Assembly: GCF_000378485.1 (NCBI RefSeq)
Contig: NZ_KB899970.1
Location: 248,001-312,000 of the forward strand
Direction: 5' to 3'
DNA from: Flavobacterium rivuli WB 3.3-2 = DSM 21788
Lineage (GTDB): Bacteria; Bacteroidota; Bacteroidia; Flavobacteriales; Flavobacteriaceae
DNA: 64,000 bases
The notes beneath the pieces are model-generated. The model worked only from the letters and a program-made list of their open reading frames with translations. It had not been told where the DNA came from and did no database searches. The position numbers and the translations under genes are program-made. Positions 8,909-18,802 of this stretch are shown here, one piece after another (position 1 is the stretch's first letter; each line of letters begins with the position of its first letter).

Positions 8909-9775
8909 ATGAAAGGAATAATATTAGCCGGAGGCTCTGGCACAAGGCTACACCCACTTACACTATCTGTAAGTAAACAGCTAATGCCTATCTATGATAA
9001 GCCTATGATATATTATCCTTTGTCTACCTTAATGATGGCGGGCATAAGGGAAATATTAATTATTTCTACCCCTAAAGACCTGCCGTTGTTTAAAGACCTG
9101 CTTGGCGATGGTGTAAAATATGGCTGCAGGTTTGAGTATGCCGTGCAGGAACACCCTAACGGGCTTGCCGAAGCTTTTATTATAGGTGCACCGTTTATTG
9201 GCAACGATAAAGTGGCCCTTATACTGGGCGATAATATTTTTTACGGCAGTGGCCTTGCAAAATTATTACAAAGCAACAGCAATCCCGATGGCGGGGTAAT
9301 ATATGCATATCACGTGCATGACCCGGAGCGATATGGTGTTGTTGATTTTGATAAGGATGGCAACGCAGTATCTATAGAAGAAAAGCCCGAAAAACCAAAA
9401 TCGAGCTATGCCGTTCCCGGTATTTATTTTTATGATAACGAGGTGGTGGCTATTGCTAAAGATATTAAACCAAGCCACAGGGGTGAACTTGAAATTACAG
9501 ATATTAACAAAACCTATCTTGAAAGAGGCAGGCTTAAAGTTAGTATTTTAGACAGGGGCACAGCCTGGCTGGATACCGGTACTTTTCAGTCGCTTATGCA
9601 GGCAGCCCAGTTTGTAGAAGTTATAGAAGAACGCCAGGGCCTTAAAATAGGCGCTATAGAAGGTGTTGCTTTTGAAATGGGATATATAAACGAAACCCAG
9701 TTTAGGGCGCTTTGCCAGCCGCTGCTAAAAAGTGGTTACGGCGCTAAGTTATTATCTCTTATAGAGACTAAATAG
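8909..9775 (+). CDS. rfbA: glucose-1-phosphate thymidylyltransferase
   Basis: A 288-residue nucleotidyltransferase with the signature [11 protein letters not shown] (residues 8-18), [27 protein letters not shown] and [10 protein letters not shown]. It makes dTDP-glucose from dTTP and glucose-1-phosphate, feeding rfbB directly upstream. Length and all key segments are normal. The gene pair is transcribed together and is followed 73 bases later by the GDP-mannose gene. Confidence 0.95.
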   Translation: MKGIILAGGSGTRLHPLTLSVSKQLMPIYDKPMIYYPLSTLMMAGIREILIISTPKDLPLFKDLLGDGVKYGCRFEYAVQEHPNGLAEAFIIGAPFIGNDKVALILGDNIFYGSGLAKLLQSNSNPDGGVIYAYHVHDPERYGVVDFDKDGNAVSIEEKPEKPKSSYAVPGIYFYDNEVVAIAKDIKPSHRGELEITDINKTYLERGRLKVSILDRGTAWLDTGTFQSLMQAAQFVEVIEERQGLKIGAIEGVAFEMGYINETQFRALCQPLLKSGYGAKLLSLIETK

Positions 9776-9848
9776 CGCAAAATTAAAATATAAAGTACAA
9801 GAAGAATATAAAGAAATTTGTTAGAACAACTTACTAAATCTGATAAGA

Positions 9849-10844
9849 ATGAGTAAAATTACACATGTTATCCTTACAGGAGGCGTTGGGAGCCGTTTAT
9901 GGCCTCTGTCAAGAAAAAGCCAGCCTAAACAATACCTTCCGCTTTTTGAGGGTAAATCACTTTTTGAAATGACTGCCGATCGTAACAGTGCTGTTGCAGA
10001 AAAACTTATTGTGGTGGGCAGCAGGGATAATTGCCACCTTAGCAGGAGCATACTTGAAAATTCAGGCGTTCAGTATTTAGATATCGTAGAGGCAGTGCCA
10101 AGAAATACTGCTGCTGCAATAGCATTTGCTGCATTTGCATCAGAGCCGGATGATATTCTTATCATTACACCTTCAGATCACGTTATTGATGGCGAAAGTA
10201 CTTATGCCCAGGCAATAAGCGATGCTGTTGAGAAAGCAAGACAAGGTTTTATAGTAACCTTTGGCGTGCACCCTACAAAGCCTGAAACCGGGTATGGGTA
10301 TATAGAGCACAAAGGAGATGAGGTAGTATCTTTTCGCGAAAAGCCTAACCTTGTAACAGCTCAGGATTTTATAGACAGAGGTAACTTTTTATGGAACAGT
10401 GGTATGTTTTGCTTTAAGGCAAGCGTTTTGCTGGAAGAATTAAAAGCGTACCAGCCGGAGGTTTATGAAAAATCATTAATTGCCTGGAATGCCGCACAGG
10501 ATGGCAGGCTTGACGAGGCTTTATCTATGGATATACCGTCTATAAGTATTGACTATGCAGTAATGGAGCGAAGCAAAAAAATTAAAGTGGTACCTGCTAT
10601 TTTTAGCTGGTCAGATCTTGGATCTTTCGATTCGGTTTATGATTATCTAAAACTTAAAGGCCATAGTGTAGATGATTCTGGCAACATGGTAATAGGTAAC
10701 GATAATTATACGGCTTTCCTTGGGTTAGAAAATACCATATTTGTATATACAGATACAGCTAACCTTATATTGCACAAAGAGCACTCTCAGGAAGTGAAAA
10801 ACGTATACAATCACCTTGAGAAAAATAAACCGCACTTATTATAA
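9849..10844 (+). CDS. manC: mannose-1-phosphate guanylyltransferase
   Basis: A 331-residue single-domain enzyme with GGVGSRLWPLSR (residues 11-22), PKQYLPLF, VPRNTAAAIAFAA, TPSDHVI and FREKPN. It forms GDP-mannose from GTP and mannose-1-phosphate. It lacks the C-terminal phosphomannose isomerase domain found in the long bifunctional ManC/AlgA proteins. Its product is the substrate of the gmd/fcl pair at 14106-16190. An 80-base hairpin-like structure follows the stop. Confidence 0.92.
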   Translation: MSKITHVILTGGVGSRLWPLSRKSQPKQYLPLFEGKSLFEMTADRNSAVAEKLIVVGSRDNCHLSRSILENSGVQYLDIVEAVPRNTAAAIAFAAFASEPDDILIITPSDHVIDGESTYAQAISDAVEKARQGFIVTFGVHPTKPETGYGYIEHKGDEVVSFREKPNLVTAQDFIDRGNFLWNSGMFCFKASVLLEELKAYQPEVYEKSLIAWNAAQDGRLDEALSMDIPSISIDYAVMERSKKIKVVPAIFSWSDLGSFDSVYDYLKLKGHSVDDSGNMVIGNDNYTAFLGLENTIFVYTDTANLILHKEHSQEVKNVYNHLEKNKPHLL

Positions 10845-10855
10845 TATTTAATAAC

Positions 10856-10935
10856 AAGCCTGCCCCAAAGGGTGTTGCAGTTTACAGCTTTAGCTTTAAG
10901 GTAAATTGTAAATTATACACTTTTTTGGCAGGCTT
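10856..10935 (+). terminator. long-range stem-loop after manC, possible terminator
   Basis: aagcctgcc (10856-10864) pairs perfectly with ggcaggctt (10927-10935), and flanking AT pairs extend it. The 62-base loop contains a smaller tttac/gtaaa pair. The loop is long for a classical terminator and the downstream tract is only moderately T-rich, so this could instead be a small repeat or structured RNA. Confidence 0.3.
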
Positions 10936-11025
10936 ATTATATTACATCATTTTCTTATTTTTACGTAAGGATGCTGTTCTTTGTAATATTAATTGTAATT
11001 TTTGTGCAAATTAATAAATCAGTAA

Positions 11026-12492
11026 TTGTTGAGCCTTTTTAAACTTGAACCCGGGTATTTTAACTCAGTAAAATGGGGAAGCTATTCAATAGCTATAAGT
11101 TTTATAAGGCAAATAGTAATAGTTTCTGTTTTTATAGCTACCGTAGGAAAGCATGATTATGCTTTTTGGCTGGTGCTATCGGCCATTGTTTTAATGATAC
11201 GCGCCATAAATTTAGGGCAGCTGCATTATACGTCTAATCTGGTAAATCTTAACTACCATATTAAACAGGATATAAGTAAGGAGCTGCTATCCGGGCAGGG
11301 CGCTAATATATTGTTTATGTTGGCCCAGATACTTTTAAGTATCGTTATTGCCTATCCGCCTGTGCTATCATTTTTTTCAAACTTCGATATTACATATATT
11401 ACAAGCATACATGCACAGTATAGTTTTGTTTTACTGGTTTTTTCGAGGGTTATCTTACAATATATATCACTTTATTTGCTAAGGCTTTTTGAGCCAATAG
11501 GTAAAATACAGGTTTCTATTAAGTACCAGGTTATAGGCGAGACACTTGATTTTTTAGTTATTGTAGCGGCAATATATTTTACCAAAAGTATATTTTACAC
11601 CTCATTAGCTTTATTTTTTTTTTCTATTCTTTTTTCGGGCTACATATATTATTACGTAAAAAAAAATGTACCCTTTGCAATTCCGTTTTTAAAAGGAGTA
11701 AACTTCAGGGATTCCCTTTTAGTTATACGACAGTCGGCTACGCTTACATTTAGTTTTATTGTAGAGAAAATTTATGAGGTGGGGCTTAATTTGGTAATTG
11801 TACGGGCCTTTGCGACATCTGCATTGCCACAGTTTGATACTAACAGAAAAATGTCTAACGCTTTTTACAGAGTGTCAAATGTTTTGGTAACACCTATACT
11901 ACCCTCTATTCAAAAAGAATTTACCCTAAAAAATGAAAACTACATTTTAGATAAAATGACCGTTTTTTGGCGGTTTAGTAATGCGATGCTGCTATTATGC
12001 GTTACCGCCGGAATGCCTTTTTTTTTAGATATTTATACAAAATGGACAAGCAATAAGATAGACTTTAATTTAAACCTGATATGCTATTTATTTATGGCTA
12101 TAGCATACCAAAATTACAGTATGATATTTATTGAGTTTTTTAAAAAAACAAACCTGTCTAAACAAATGCTTGTTACTAACGTGGTTAAGGTTAGTGCCAC
12201 CATATTAAGTATTTTGGTTTTTGGCTATTATAATAACGTTGGGGGTATGGGTATTGCTTTGCTGTTAGGCGAAGTTATTGCCCTTGCTTACGCATTAATA
12301 ATTATTATAGCTATTTTTAAGAGCAGGCATGCCGTAACTGTATTTTTAACTAATTTGCTTCCTGTAGTATTACTATCGCTAACACTTTTAGTGTATACTT
12401 TTTCTTTAAACTATTTATTGTTTTTAATTTGTAATAGTTTTGTACTATTGTATATTTTATGGCCTTTAAGGGGTAAAATATTTAATAGGTAA
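11026..12492 (+). CDS. wzx: polysaccharide flippase (Wzx-like, MOP superfamily), first copy
   Basis: A 488-residue polytopic membrane protein with about 12-14 hydrophobic helices, very rich in I, L, F and Y, as expected of Wzx-type carriers. These move undecaprenyl-linked repeat units across the inner membrane. No short motif defines the family; the call rests on topology, length and position before a polymerase. There is no nearby ATG, so translation must start at TTG (11026, or the adjacent TTG at 11029). It is followed 4 bases later by the Wzy-like gene. Markedly more AT-rich than the sugar genes, which is common for wzx. Confidence 0.72.
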   Translation: MLSLFKLEPGYFNSVKWGSYSIAISFIRQIVIVSVFIATVGKHDYAFWLVLSAIVLMIRAINLGQLHYTSNLVNLNYHIKQDISKELLSGQGANILFMLAQILLSIVIAYPPVLSFFSNFDITYITSIHAQYSFVLLVFSRVILQYISLYLLRLFEPIGKIQVSIKYQVIGETLDFLVIVAAIYFTKSIFYTSLALFFFSILFSGYIYYYVKKNVPFAIPFLKGVNFRDSLLVIRQSATLTFSFIVEKIYEVGLNLVIVRAFATSALPQFDTNRKMSNAFYRVSNVLVTPILPSIQKEFTLKNENYILDKMTVFWRFSNAMLLLCVTAGMPFFLDIYTKWTSNKIDFNLNLICYLFMAIAYQNYSMIFIEFFKKTNLSKQMLVTNVVKVSATILSILVFGYYNNVGGMGIALLLGEVIALAYALIIIIAIFKSRHAVTVFLTNLLPVVLLSLTLLVYTFSLNYLLFLICNSFVLLYILWPLRGKIFNR

Positions 12493-12496
12493 AAAA

Positions 12497-13819
12497 ATGG
12501 TTATATTTTGTTTTTTGTGGTTTACAGCACTGTATTTCTTAGCCTTTAAAATATCGAAAGACAGCGACTTACTTTCGCCTGTAAAATTTATATCTATTAA
12601 ATATGCATTGCTAAATTTACCATTTATATTACTTATATGTTTTACTCCACAGCGTTTTAAAACGCCCATTCTAACAGTGTGCAAGGTAACTTTAAATGAT
12701 GCTTTTTTGCAATATACAAAAGTACAAACGGTGGCTTTTTTTTCGTTACTATTAGGTATCTATGTGTATAATAGATGGAAAAAAATAAAGCCGGGATGGG
12801 TAGAAGACACCACGGTATATAACTATAAAACACTTAAGCTTATTGCCATATTATTTTTTGCAACTGGCCTTGGGGCATATTCAGTTTTTATTTATCGCAT
12901 AGGTGGTTTGTATTACCTGCTCACTAATTTAGATAACAGGATACAAATGCAAAGCGGGCAATACATTTTACAGCTTTTAAACTTTTTTTTTATAGCAATA
13001 CTGCTTTTTATGCTTTGTATAAAACTTGAGAATAAAAAATGGGATAAGATTATATTTGTTGCAGCCCTTGTAACTGTATGTTTTATCTTTTCGAGTTTTG
13101 GAGCGCGTAAAAATACTTTATTGCTGCTCATAATGGTAGTAGTATCATACCATTATACCATAAAAAAAATTTCTTTTTCAACTCTAAACAGGCCATTAAT
13201 AGGGTTTATGGCAATACTGTTATCAGTATATATACTCGTCATTCCGGTAGTTCGCAAAAAAGAAGAATTTTCTAAACTGCATACAGAGAATGCAGACCAT
13301 TACTTTAATATTTACAAGCTAATATACAATGTATCGTATACATATATTGATGTATTTGCCGCTAATTATTTTAATGAAGAAAATGCATGGCACCTTAGCG
13401 GCATTACAGATCCGGCAAAAGTTTTTTTAACTAAAGGAGATAAATCCGGAGTACCACCGATAGACGAAGGTGCTTACTTTTGGAATATTGTAAAACATCA
13501 AAAGGATTACAGGCCATCTACACCAAGAGGAGAATTATCTGCTGGTTCATGGCCTATAGAAAATTTTGGTTTTGGGTATGCAAATTTTTTAATGCCAGGA
13601 ATTATAATTGCATTTTTTTTACAAGGACTTTGTTTTTCATTCTTTTACAGCCTCCTTAAAAATGAAATATATAACCCTGTATTGCTATATGGTTATGTGC
13701 TTGTAATTTTTAGTTTTAACTTTAGTAATTTAAGGCTTGTTCAGGTAATAACAACTTTGCCACTGGCATTGTTATGTTATACTATATTATATTTTCTAAG
13801 GCAGAAGAGGAACAAGTAA
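12497..13819 (+). CDS. wzy: oligosaccharide repeat-unit polymerase (Wzy-like), first copy
   Basis: A 440-residue membrane protein with roughly 10-12 hydrophobic helices. A large extracytoplasmic loop in the second half contains GDKSGVPPIDEGAYFWN and STPRGELSAGSWPIENFGFG. This layout is typical of Wzy, which joins repeat units at the periplasmic face. It is directly downstream of the first flippase. The family is identified by topology and context, not by conserved catalytic residues. The C-terminus YFLRQKRNK is basic and cytosolic. Transcription probably ends here, since a new promoter lies at 14005. Confidence 0.72.
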   Translation: MVIFCFLWFTALYFLAFKISKDSDLLSPVKFISIKYALLNLPFILLICFTPQRFKTPILTVCKVTLNDAFLQYTKVQTVAFFSLLLGIYVYNRWKKIKPGWVEDTTVYNYKTLKLIAILFFATGLGAYSVFIYRIGGLYYLLTNLDNRIQMQSGQYILQLLNFFFIAILLFMLCIKLENKKWDKIIFVAALVTVCFIFSSFGARKNTLLLLIMVVVSYHYTIKKISFSTLNRPLIGFMAILLSVYILVIPVVRKKEEFSKLHTENADHYFNIYKLIYNVSYTYIDVFAANYFNEENAWHLSGITDPAKVFLTKGDKSGVPPIDEGAYFWNIVKHQKDYRPSTPRGELSAGSWPIENFGFGYANFLMPGIIIAFFLQGLCFSFFYSLLKNEIYNPVLLYGYVLVIFSFNFSNLRLVQVITTLPLALLCYTILYFLRQKRNK

Positions 13820-14004
13820 TATATTGCTTTTTAGATTAATAGTAACTTAACTATTATATAAAAACCACATATAAAAATGCGTTGTTATTAGAACTGTTTT
13901 ATTGCTGATATTTTAAAATATGCGTTCGAAATCGTTATATATTTAGTAGTATTAAGGTTATCATAATGTTATGTGAATTAATTTTAACATAATAATTGCA
14001 ACAG

Positions 14005-14034
14005 TTGCTCATTGCGGAAATTTGACTATATTTG
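14005..14034 (+). promoter_or_regulatory. promoter of the fcl-gmd unit
   Basis: TTG at 14005-14007, exactly 19 bases, TATATTTG at 14027-14034: a perfect Bacteroidetes promoter. The bases GAC just before the -7 element are shared with the promoter at 3913. The expected leader is about 65 bases. The rest of the 13820-14105 gap holds only AT-rich sequence with weak inverted repeats (ttatgt/acataa). Confidence 0.65.
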
Positions 14035-14105
14035 CGATGAATCAAAAAGGCGCGTCTTTAAAGGATTTTACGCCGTTTCAAATGATATAAAATACAATTA
14101 TATAC

Positions 14106-15062
14106 ATGAACAAAGATCTTAAAATTTATATTGCAGGACATAAAGGAATGGTGGGTAGCGCTATCTGGAGGTCCCTTACTGCTAAAGGGTATGAAAATTT
14201 AATTGGCTCGTCCAGTAAAGATCTTGATTTAAGGGAACAACAGGCTGTAAGAGATTTTATGGCTAAAGAAAAACCCGATGTAATTATAGATGCAGCTGCA
14301 AAAGTGGGCGGTATACTTGCAAATAATAATTTTCCGTACCAGTTTTTAATGGAAAATTTGTTAATCCAGAATAATCTTATCGATGCTGCTTTGCAAACAG
14401 GTGTAGAAAAGTTTATCTTTTTAGGCAGCTCATGTATTTATCCAAAGTTAGCGCCACAGCCGTTAAAAGAAGATTACCTGCTTACAGATACCCTTGAGCC
14501 TACAAACGAGTGGTATGCAATTGCAAAAATAACAGGTGTTAAAGCTTGTCAGGCTATAAGAAAACAGTTTGATAAAGACTATGTAAGCCTTATGCCTACA
14601 AATCTTTATGGCACACATGATAATTTTGACCTTAACAGCTCGCATGTATTGCCGGCTATGATAAGGAAGTTTCATGAGGCCAAAGAAAATAACCAGGCGC
14701 CCGTAACTCTTTGGGGTAGTGGCACGCCAATGAGGGAGTTTTTATTTGTAGATGATATGGCTAACGCGGTAACTTTTGCGGTAGAGAACAAACTTCCGGA
14801 TTATTTGTACAATGTGGGTACAGGCCATGACCTTACTATTAAAGACCTTGCCGAAACTATTGCTAAAATAGTAGGTCACACAGGCGAAATTATTTGGGAT
14901 AGCACAAAGCCCGATGGTACGCCACGTAAGTTAATGGACGTTTCTAAAATGCACGACCTTGGCTGGAAACATCAGGTAGAGCTTGAAGAAGGTGTTAAGA
15001 AAACATACCAGTGGTTTCTTGAGAATATAGATAATGTAAAAAAAATAATTTTAACTGAATAA
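14106..15062 (+). CDS. fcl: GDP-L-fucose synthase
   Basis: A 318-residue SDR with NADP-binding GHKGMVGSAIWR (residues 11-22), SSCIYPKLAPQPL, the catalytic YAIAK near residue 139, and NLYGTHDNFD. It performs the 3,5-epimerisation and 4-reduction of GDP-4-keto-6-deoxymannose to GDP-L-fucose. It lies 9 bases before gmd, with the pathway order reversed, which is common. Together with manC this gives the complete branch from mannose-1-phosphate to GDP-fucose. Confidence 0.94.
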   Translation: MNKDLKIYIAGHKGMVGSAIWRSLTAKGYENLIGSSSKDLDLREQQAVRDFMAKEKPDVIIDAAAKVGGILANNNFPYQFLMENLLIQNNLIDAALQTGVEKFIFLGSSCIYPKLAPQPLKEDYLLTDTLEPTNEWYAIAKITGVKACQAIRKQFDKDYVSLMPTNLYGTHDNFDLNSSHVLPAMIRKFHEAKENNQAPVTLWGSGTPMREFLFVDDMANAVTFAVENKLPDYLYNVGTGHDLTIKDLAETIAKIVGHTGEIIWDSTKPDGTPRKLMDVSKMHDLGWKHQVELEEGVKKTYQWFLENIDNVKKIILTE

Positions 15063-15071
15063 CTTTAATAC

Positions 15072-16190
15072 ATGAAAACAGCTTTAATTACGGGGGTAAC
15101 AGGACAAGATGGGTCGTATCTGGCTGAGTTGCTATTAGAAAAGGGTTATACGGTACACGGTATTAAAAGGAGGTCTTCTTCTTTTAATACTCAACGCATA
15201 GACCACTTATACATAGACCAGCACGAGCGCCATGTAAACTTTAAATTACACTATGGTGATTTAACAGATTCTACAAATCTTATACGAATTATCCAGGAAG
15301 TTCAACCAGATGAAATTTATAATCTGGGTGCAATGTCTCATGTAAAAGTGTCTTTTGATTCTCCGGAATATGTTGCTAATGTAGATGGTATAGGTACTTT
15401 GAGAGTGCTTGAAGCTGTAAGGATACTGGGTCTTGAAAAGAAAACCAGGATTTACCAGGCATCTACGTCGGAATTATACGGTGGATTGGCAGAGAATAAA
15501 AACGAAAAAGGTTTTTATGATGAAAACTCTCCGTTTTACCCGCGCTCTCCTTATGGTGTGGCAAAAATATACGGTTTCTGGATTACCAAAAATTACCGTG
15601 AAGCGTATGATATGTATGCCTGCAACGGTATTTTATTTAACCATGAATCTCCAAGAAGGGGTGAAACTTTTGTAACAAGAAAAATTACAATGGCTACCGC
15701 AGCTATTGCACTTGGTAAACAGGATTGCCTTTACCTGGGCAATTTAGATTCTCAGCGCGACTGGGGTCATGCAAAAGATTATGTAGAAGCTATGTGGCGA
15801 ATTTTACAGCAGGATGTAGCTGAAGATTATGTAATTGCAACAGGTGTTACTACATATATTCGCGATTTTGTTAGAATGTCTTTTGCAGAGGTAGGCTTAA
15901 CATTACGTTTTGAGGGCGAAGCCGAAAATGAAGTAGGTATTGTAGATAGTATTAACGAACAAGTGTTTACTGCGGCAACAGGCCTGGCAGTACATGAAGG
16001 GCTGTTAGGGAAAACTATAGTTAAAGTTGATCCTGCTTATTACCGTCCTACAGAAGTTGACCTGCTTATAGGCGACCCTACAAAATCAAAAACTCAACTG
16101 GGCTGGGAGCCTAAATATGACCTTGCAGCGCTATGCAAAGAGATGGTTGCAAGCGATGTTGCCATATTTAAAAAAGATAATAGAATTTAA
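15072..16190 (+). CDS. gmd: GDP-mannose 4,6-dehydratase
   Basis: A 372-residue SDR with [19 protein letters not shown] (residues 8-26), [35 protein letters not shown] carrying the catalytic Tyr/Lys, and [16 protein letters not shown]. It converts GDP-mannose to GDP-4-keto-6-deoxymannose for fcl immediately upstream. Length and motifs are normal. Confidence 0.95.
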   Translation: MKTALITGVTGQDGSYLAELLLEKGYTVHGIKRRSSSFNTQRIDHLYIDQHERHVNFKLHYGDLTDSTNLIRIIQEVQPDEIYNLGAMSHVKVSFDSPEYVANVDGIGTLRVLEAVRILGLEKKTRIYQASTSELYGGLAENKNEKGFYDENSPFYPRSPYGVAKIYGFWITKNYREAYDMYACNGILFNHESPRRGETFVTRKITMATAAIALGKQDCLYLGNLDSQRDWGHAKDYVEAMWRILQQDVAEDYVIATGVTTYIRDFVRMSFAEVGLTLRFEGEAENEVGIVDSINEQVFTAATGLAVHEGLLGKTIVKVDPAYYRPTEVDLLIGDPTKSKTQLGWEPKYDLAALCKEMVASDVAIFKKDNRI

Positions 16191-16255
16191 GAGAAAACTA
16201 ATGATTTAGAAAGTATCTAATATTTTTATCTGTAAATTTTAAACTGTTACTAAAG

Positions 16256-17572
16256 TTGAGATATTTATTTAATTTCCTGCCAAACAAAAATTACAGTTTT
16301 AAAAAAGGCCTTGATGCAGGTAAGCAAATAAGTCAGGTTTTATTAGGACAGGTTTCATCTCAGGTAATAGGTTTTGCAATAAGCTTTTTAGTTGTTAGAA
16401 ATTTGTCCAAACCTGACTACAGTATATTTACTGTATTGATGTCTATACAAGGAATGATGAACGTTTTATCTTCGTCAGGTATCACAATCGGATTTCAAAA
16501 AATTGCTGGTACTGTGTGGTCAGACAATGCTGCATTATCACGTCTGGTCAAAACAGCACGTGATATCCGTACAAAAGTGTTTTTTATCGCTTTAGTCTTT
16601 ACTAATTGTTATGGATATTTTATTTTTTACAAGCAGGGTGTGCCCTTTTTTGAATCTTTTTTTTATCTCATAGCAATCTCGTTCGCTGTTTTTCCTGATG
16701 TTCAAAAGAGTTTCACGCGCATTATTCTACTTTTAAAGAAGAGAATTGGTGCGGTGCAAATTACTGAGTTTATTGCTCAGGTAATAAGGCTAATATTAAT
16801 TGTAGGTTGTATTACTTTTCTACGAAAGTATTTTGATATAAAAGTGGTATTGGGAGCATCTATTATAGCTGCATGGGTTGCAAATATATATATAAACAAA
16901 AGAAGTGAAGATTTTACAGATGTTCGTGATGTAAGTGTTAGTGAGGAATATAAGGCCACATTAATTGAATATATGAAATTAAACTGGCATAATGCCATGT
17001 TTTACACTTTTAAGGGGCAGATATCGATTTTTTTAATTGGTGTTTATGGTAGTGGCGAAAATTTAGCAAGCTTAGGAGCAATTACCAGGTATAGTATGGT
17101 ATTTACAATTGTATCATCTTTAATTGTAAGCATAGTAATACCTGCATTTGCAAGACAGCAAAATAAAGATAAATTAATTAAGTTTTATTTTATAGCACTT
17201 ATAGGGTTTATAGTTTTTGCCCTATTTACTTTATTGTTGGCATATTTACTGGATGATTTTTTACTGTCTATATTAGGGCAAGGTTACAGGGGGTATAATA
17301 CAGAATTGTTTCTTGTCTTCGTTTCAGGTTTAGTAGGTGTACTAACAGGTTTATTACAAGGATTAAATTATTCTAAAGGATGGATGAAATTTAATACTTA
17401 TCTATCAATTCCATTAGATGTTTTTACGCTAATTCTGGGCTTGGTCTTATTTGATATTACTTCGATAAAAGGGGTGTTGTGTATGTCTACACTAACATCA
17501 TCAATAGGTGTGCTGCTAATTGTTGCTAATTCCATCCATGGATTTAGAAGTTTAAAAGTAAATGTAACATGA
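16256..17572 (+). CDS. polysaccharide flippase (Wzx/MOP-like), second copy
   Basis: A 438-residue polytopic membrane protein with about 12 hydrophobic helices. An N-terminal cytosolic segment (KKGLDAGKQISQVLLGQ) leads into helix 1, as in MOP-superfamily exporters. It is unrelated in detail to the flippase at 11026. The start is a TTG at 16256; no in-frame ATG lies nearby. Its last four bases overlap the start of the next glycosyltransferase (ATGA), so the two are translationally coupled. This begins the AT-richest stretch of the locus, a sign that this part may have been acquired separately. Confidence 0.7.
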   Translation: MRYLFNFLPNKNYSFKKGLDAGKQISQVLLGQVSSQVIGFAISFLVVRNLSKPDYSIFTVLMSIQGMMNVLSSSGITIGFQKIAGTVWSDNAALSRLVKTARDIRTKVFFIALVFTNCYGYFIFYKQGVPFFESFFYLIAISFAVFPDVQKSFTRIILLLKKRIGAVQITEFIAQVIRLILIVGCITFLRKYFDIKVVLGASIIAAWVANIYINKRSEDFTDVRDVSVSEEYKATLIEYMKLNWHNAMFYTFKGQISIFLIGVYGSGENLASLGAITRYSMVFTIVSSLIVSIVIPAFARQQNKDKLIKFYFIALIGFIVFALFTLLLAYLLDDFLLSILGQGYRGYNTELFLVFVSGLVGVLTGLLQGLNYSKGWMKFNTYLSIPLDVFTLILGLVLFDITSIKGVLCMSTLTSSIGVLLIVANSIHGFRSLKVNVT

Positions 17573-18711
17573 AAATAGGATTATTTACACCAGGAATAAT
17601 TTCACTTAAGTTAGGTGCTGTTAAGAATCGTATTGAATTAGCGGAATCGCTAAAGAATTACGGATGGGAAACCCATTTGATGGGAAGAGTTGAAATAGGA
17701 TTGGCTGCGAATAATTACGATATTAGAGCTTACCGGGAATCGCTTAAAGATTATCTTGTAAAAAAGGCTGATTTTTATGACGTTGTCTTATATGAATATG
17801 ACACTTTACCTTATGACAGGAGTTTGTTTTCAAAAAAAACATTATTTATTGCCCGTCCTGCATTACTACATTATAATTACGAAACTATAAAGATCAAATA
17901 CGATTCAAAAACTTTAATAAAGCATTTTCTTAAAAAATTAATTTCGTTAGATCTTAATGCGGTGTCTAAAGAACAACGAATATCTAACGAATATGGAGAG
18001 GTTTCGTTAAGGAATGCTGATGTTATTCAGGTTCAGAGTGTACGTGACAAAGAGCTTCTTGTAACTAAAGGATATAGTAAAAATAAAATATTAATTGTAC
18101 CTAACGGAATATCTGACGAACGTTATAAATTGTTTGATGAAGTAACTTTCGATAATCGGGGCGACGATTTGACAATAGCTTTTATAGGTACGTTCGACTT
18201 CAGGAAAGGAGCTATGGACTTTAAGTTTATCATAGATTATATTAAAAAAGAGTTCCCTAAAGCAAAATTTGTATTATTAGGTACGAAAGGGTTGTTCTCT
18301 ACCGTAGAAGATGTTTTACGCTTTTTACCAAAAAAATACTGGAATGATATTTCGGTATATCCCAGATTTGAGCCTTTAGAACTCCCTAAATATTTGTCGG
18401 GCTGTCATATTGGTATATTTCCTTCATATTTTGAGAGTTTTGGTTTTGGAGCTTTAGAAATGATGGCTGCAGGATTACCTGTAGTTTCTTATGCTGTTTC
18501 GGGGCCATCAGATTATGCAATTCCTGAATTATTAGTGCCTATTGGTAATAAGCATAGCCTTGCAAAAAAAGTGGTTGATTTGTTTAAGGACAAGAAAAAA
18601 TTAGCACTGTTATCAAATGAATCCAAGATTATATCTAAAAAATATAATTGGAATGATATAGCAAAAAAGGTCTCTGAAGAATATAAAACAATTATCGAAG
18701 CGCGTTTATAA
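17569..18711 (+). CDS. glycosyltransferase family 4
   Basis: A 380-residue GT-B fold enzyme. The nucleotide-sugar-binding C-terminal half contains the retaining GT4 motif ESFGFGALE (E-x7-E) near residue 285, within PSYFESFGFGALEMMAAGLP. The linker region IAFIGTFDFRKGA marks the start of the second Rossmann domain. It probably adds one sugar to the lipid-linked repeat unit at the inner face of the inner membrane; donor and acceptor are unknown. It overlaps the flippase by 4 bases. Confidence 0.85.
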   Translation: MKIGLFTPGIISLKLGAVKNRIELAESLKNYGWETHLMGRVEIGLAANNYDIRAYRESLKDYLVKKADFYDVVLYEYDTLPYDRSLFSKKTLFIARPALLHYNYETIKIKYDSKTLIKHFLKKLISLDLNAVSKEQRISNEYGEVSLRNADVIQVQSVRDKELLVTKGYSKNKILIVPNGISDERYKLFDEVTFDNRGDDLTIAFIGTFDFRKGAMDFKFIIDYIKKEFPKAKFVLLGTKGLFSTVEDVLRFLPKKYWNDISVYPRFEPLELPKYLSGCHIGIFPSYFESFGFGALEMMAAGLPVVSYAVSGPSDYAIPELLVPIGNKHSLAKKVVDLFKDKKKLALLSNESKIISKKYNWNDIAKKVSEEYKTIIEARL

Positions 18712-18802
18712 ATTTGTTATTATATTTAAAGACAGAGCATATAAAAAAATAATATATAGCGGTTTTGTATCGTGTACATATAGATGTGTATAGAATTATA
18801 AC

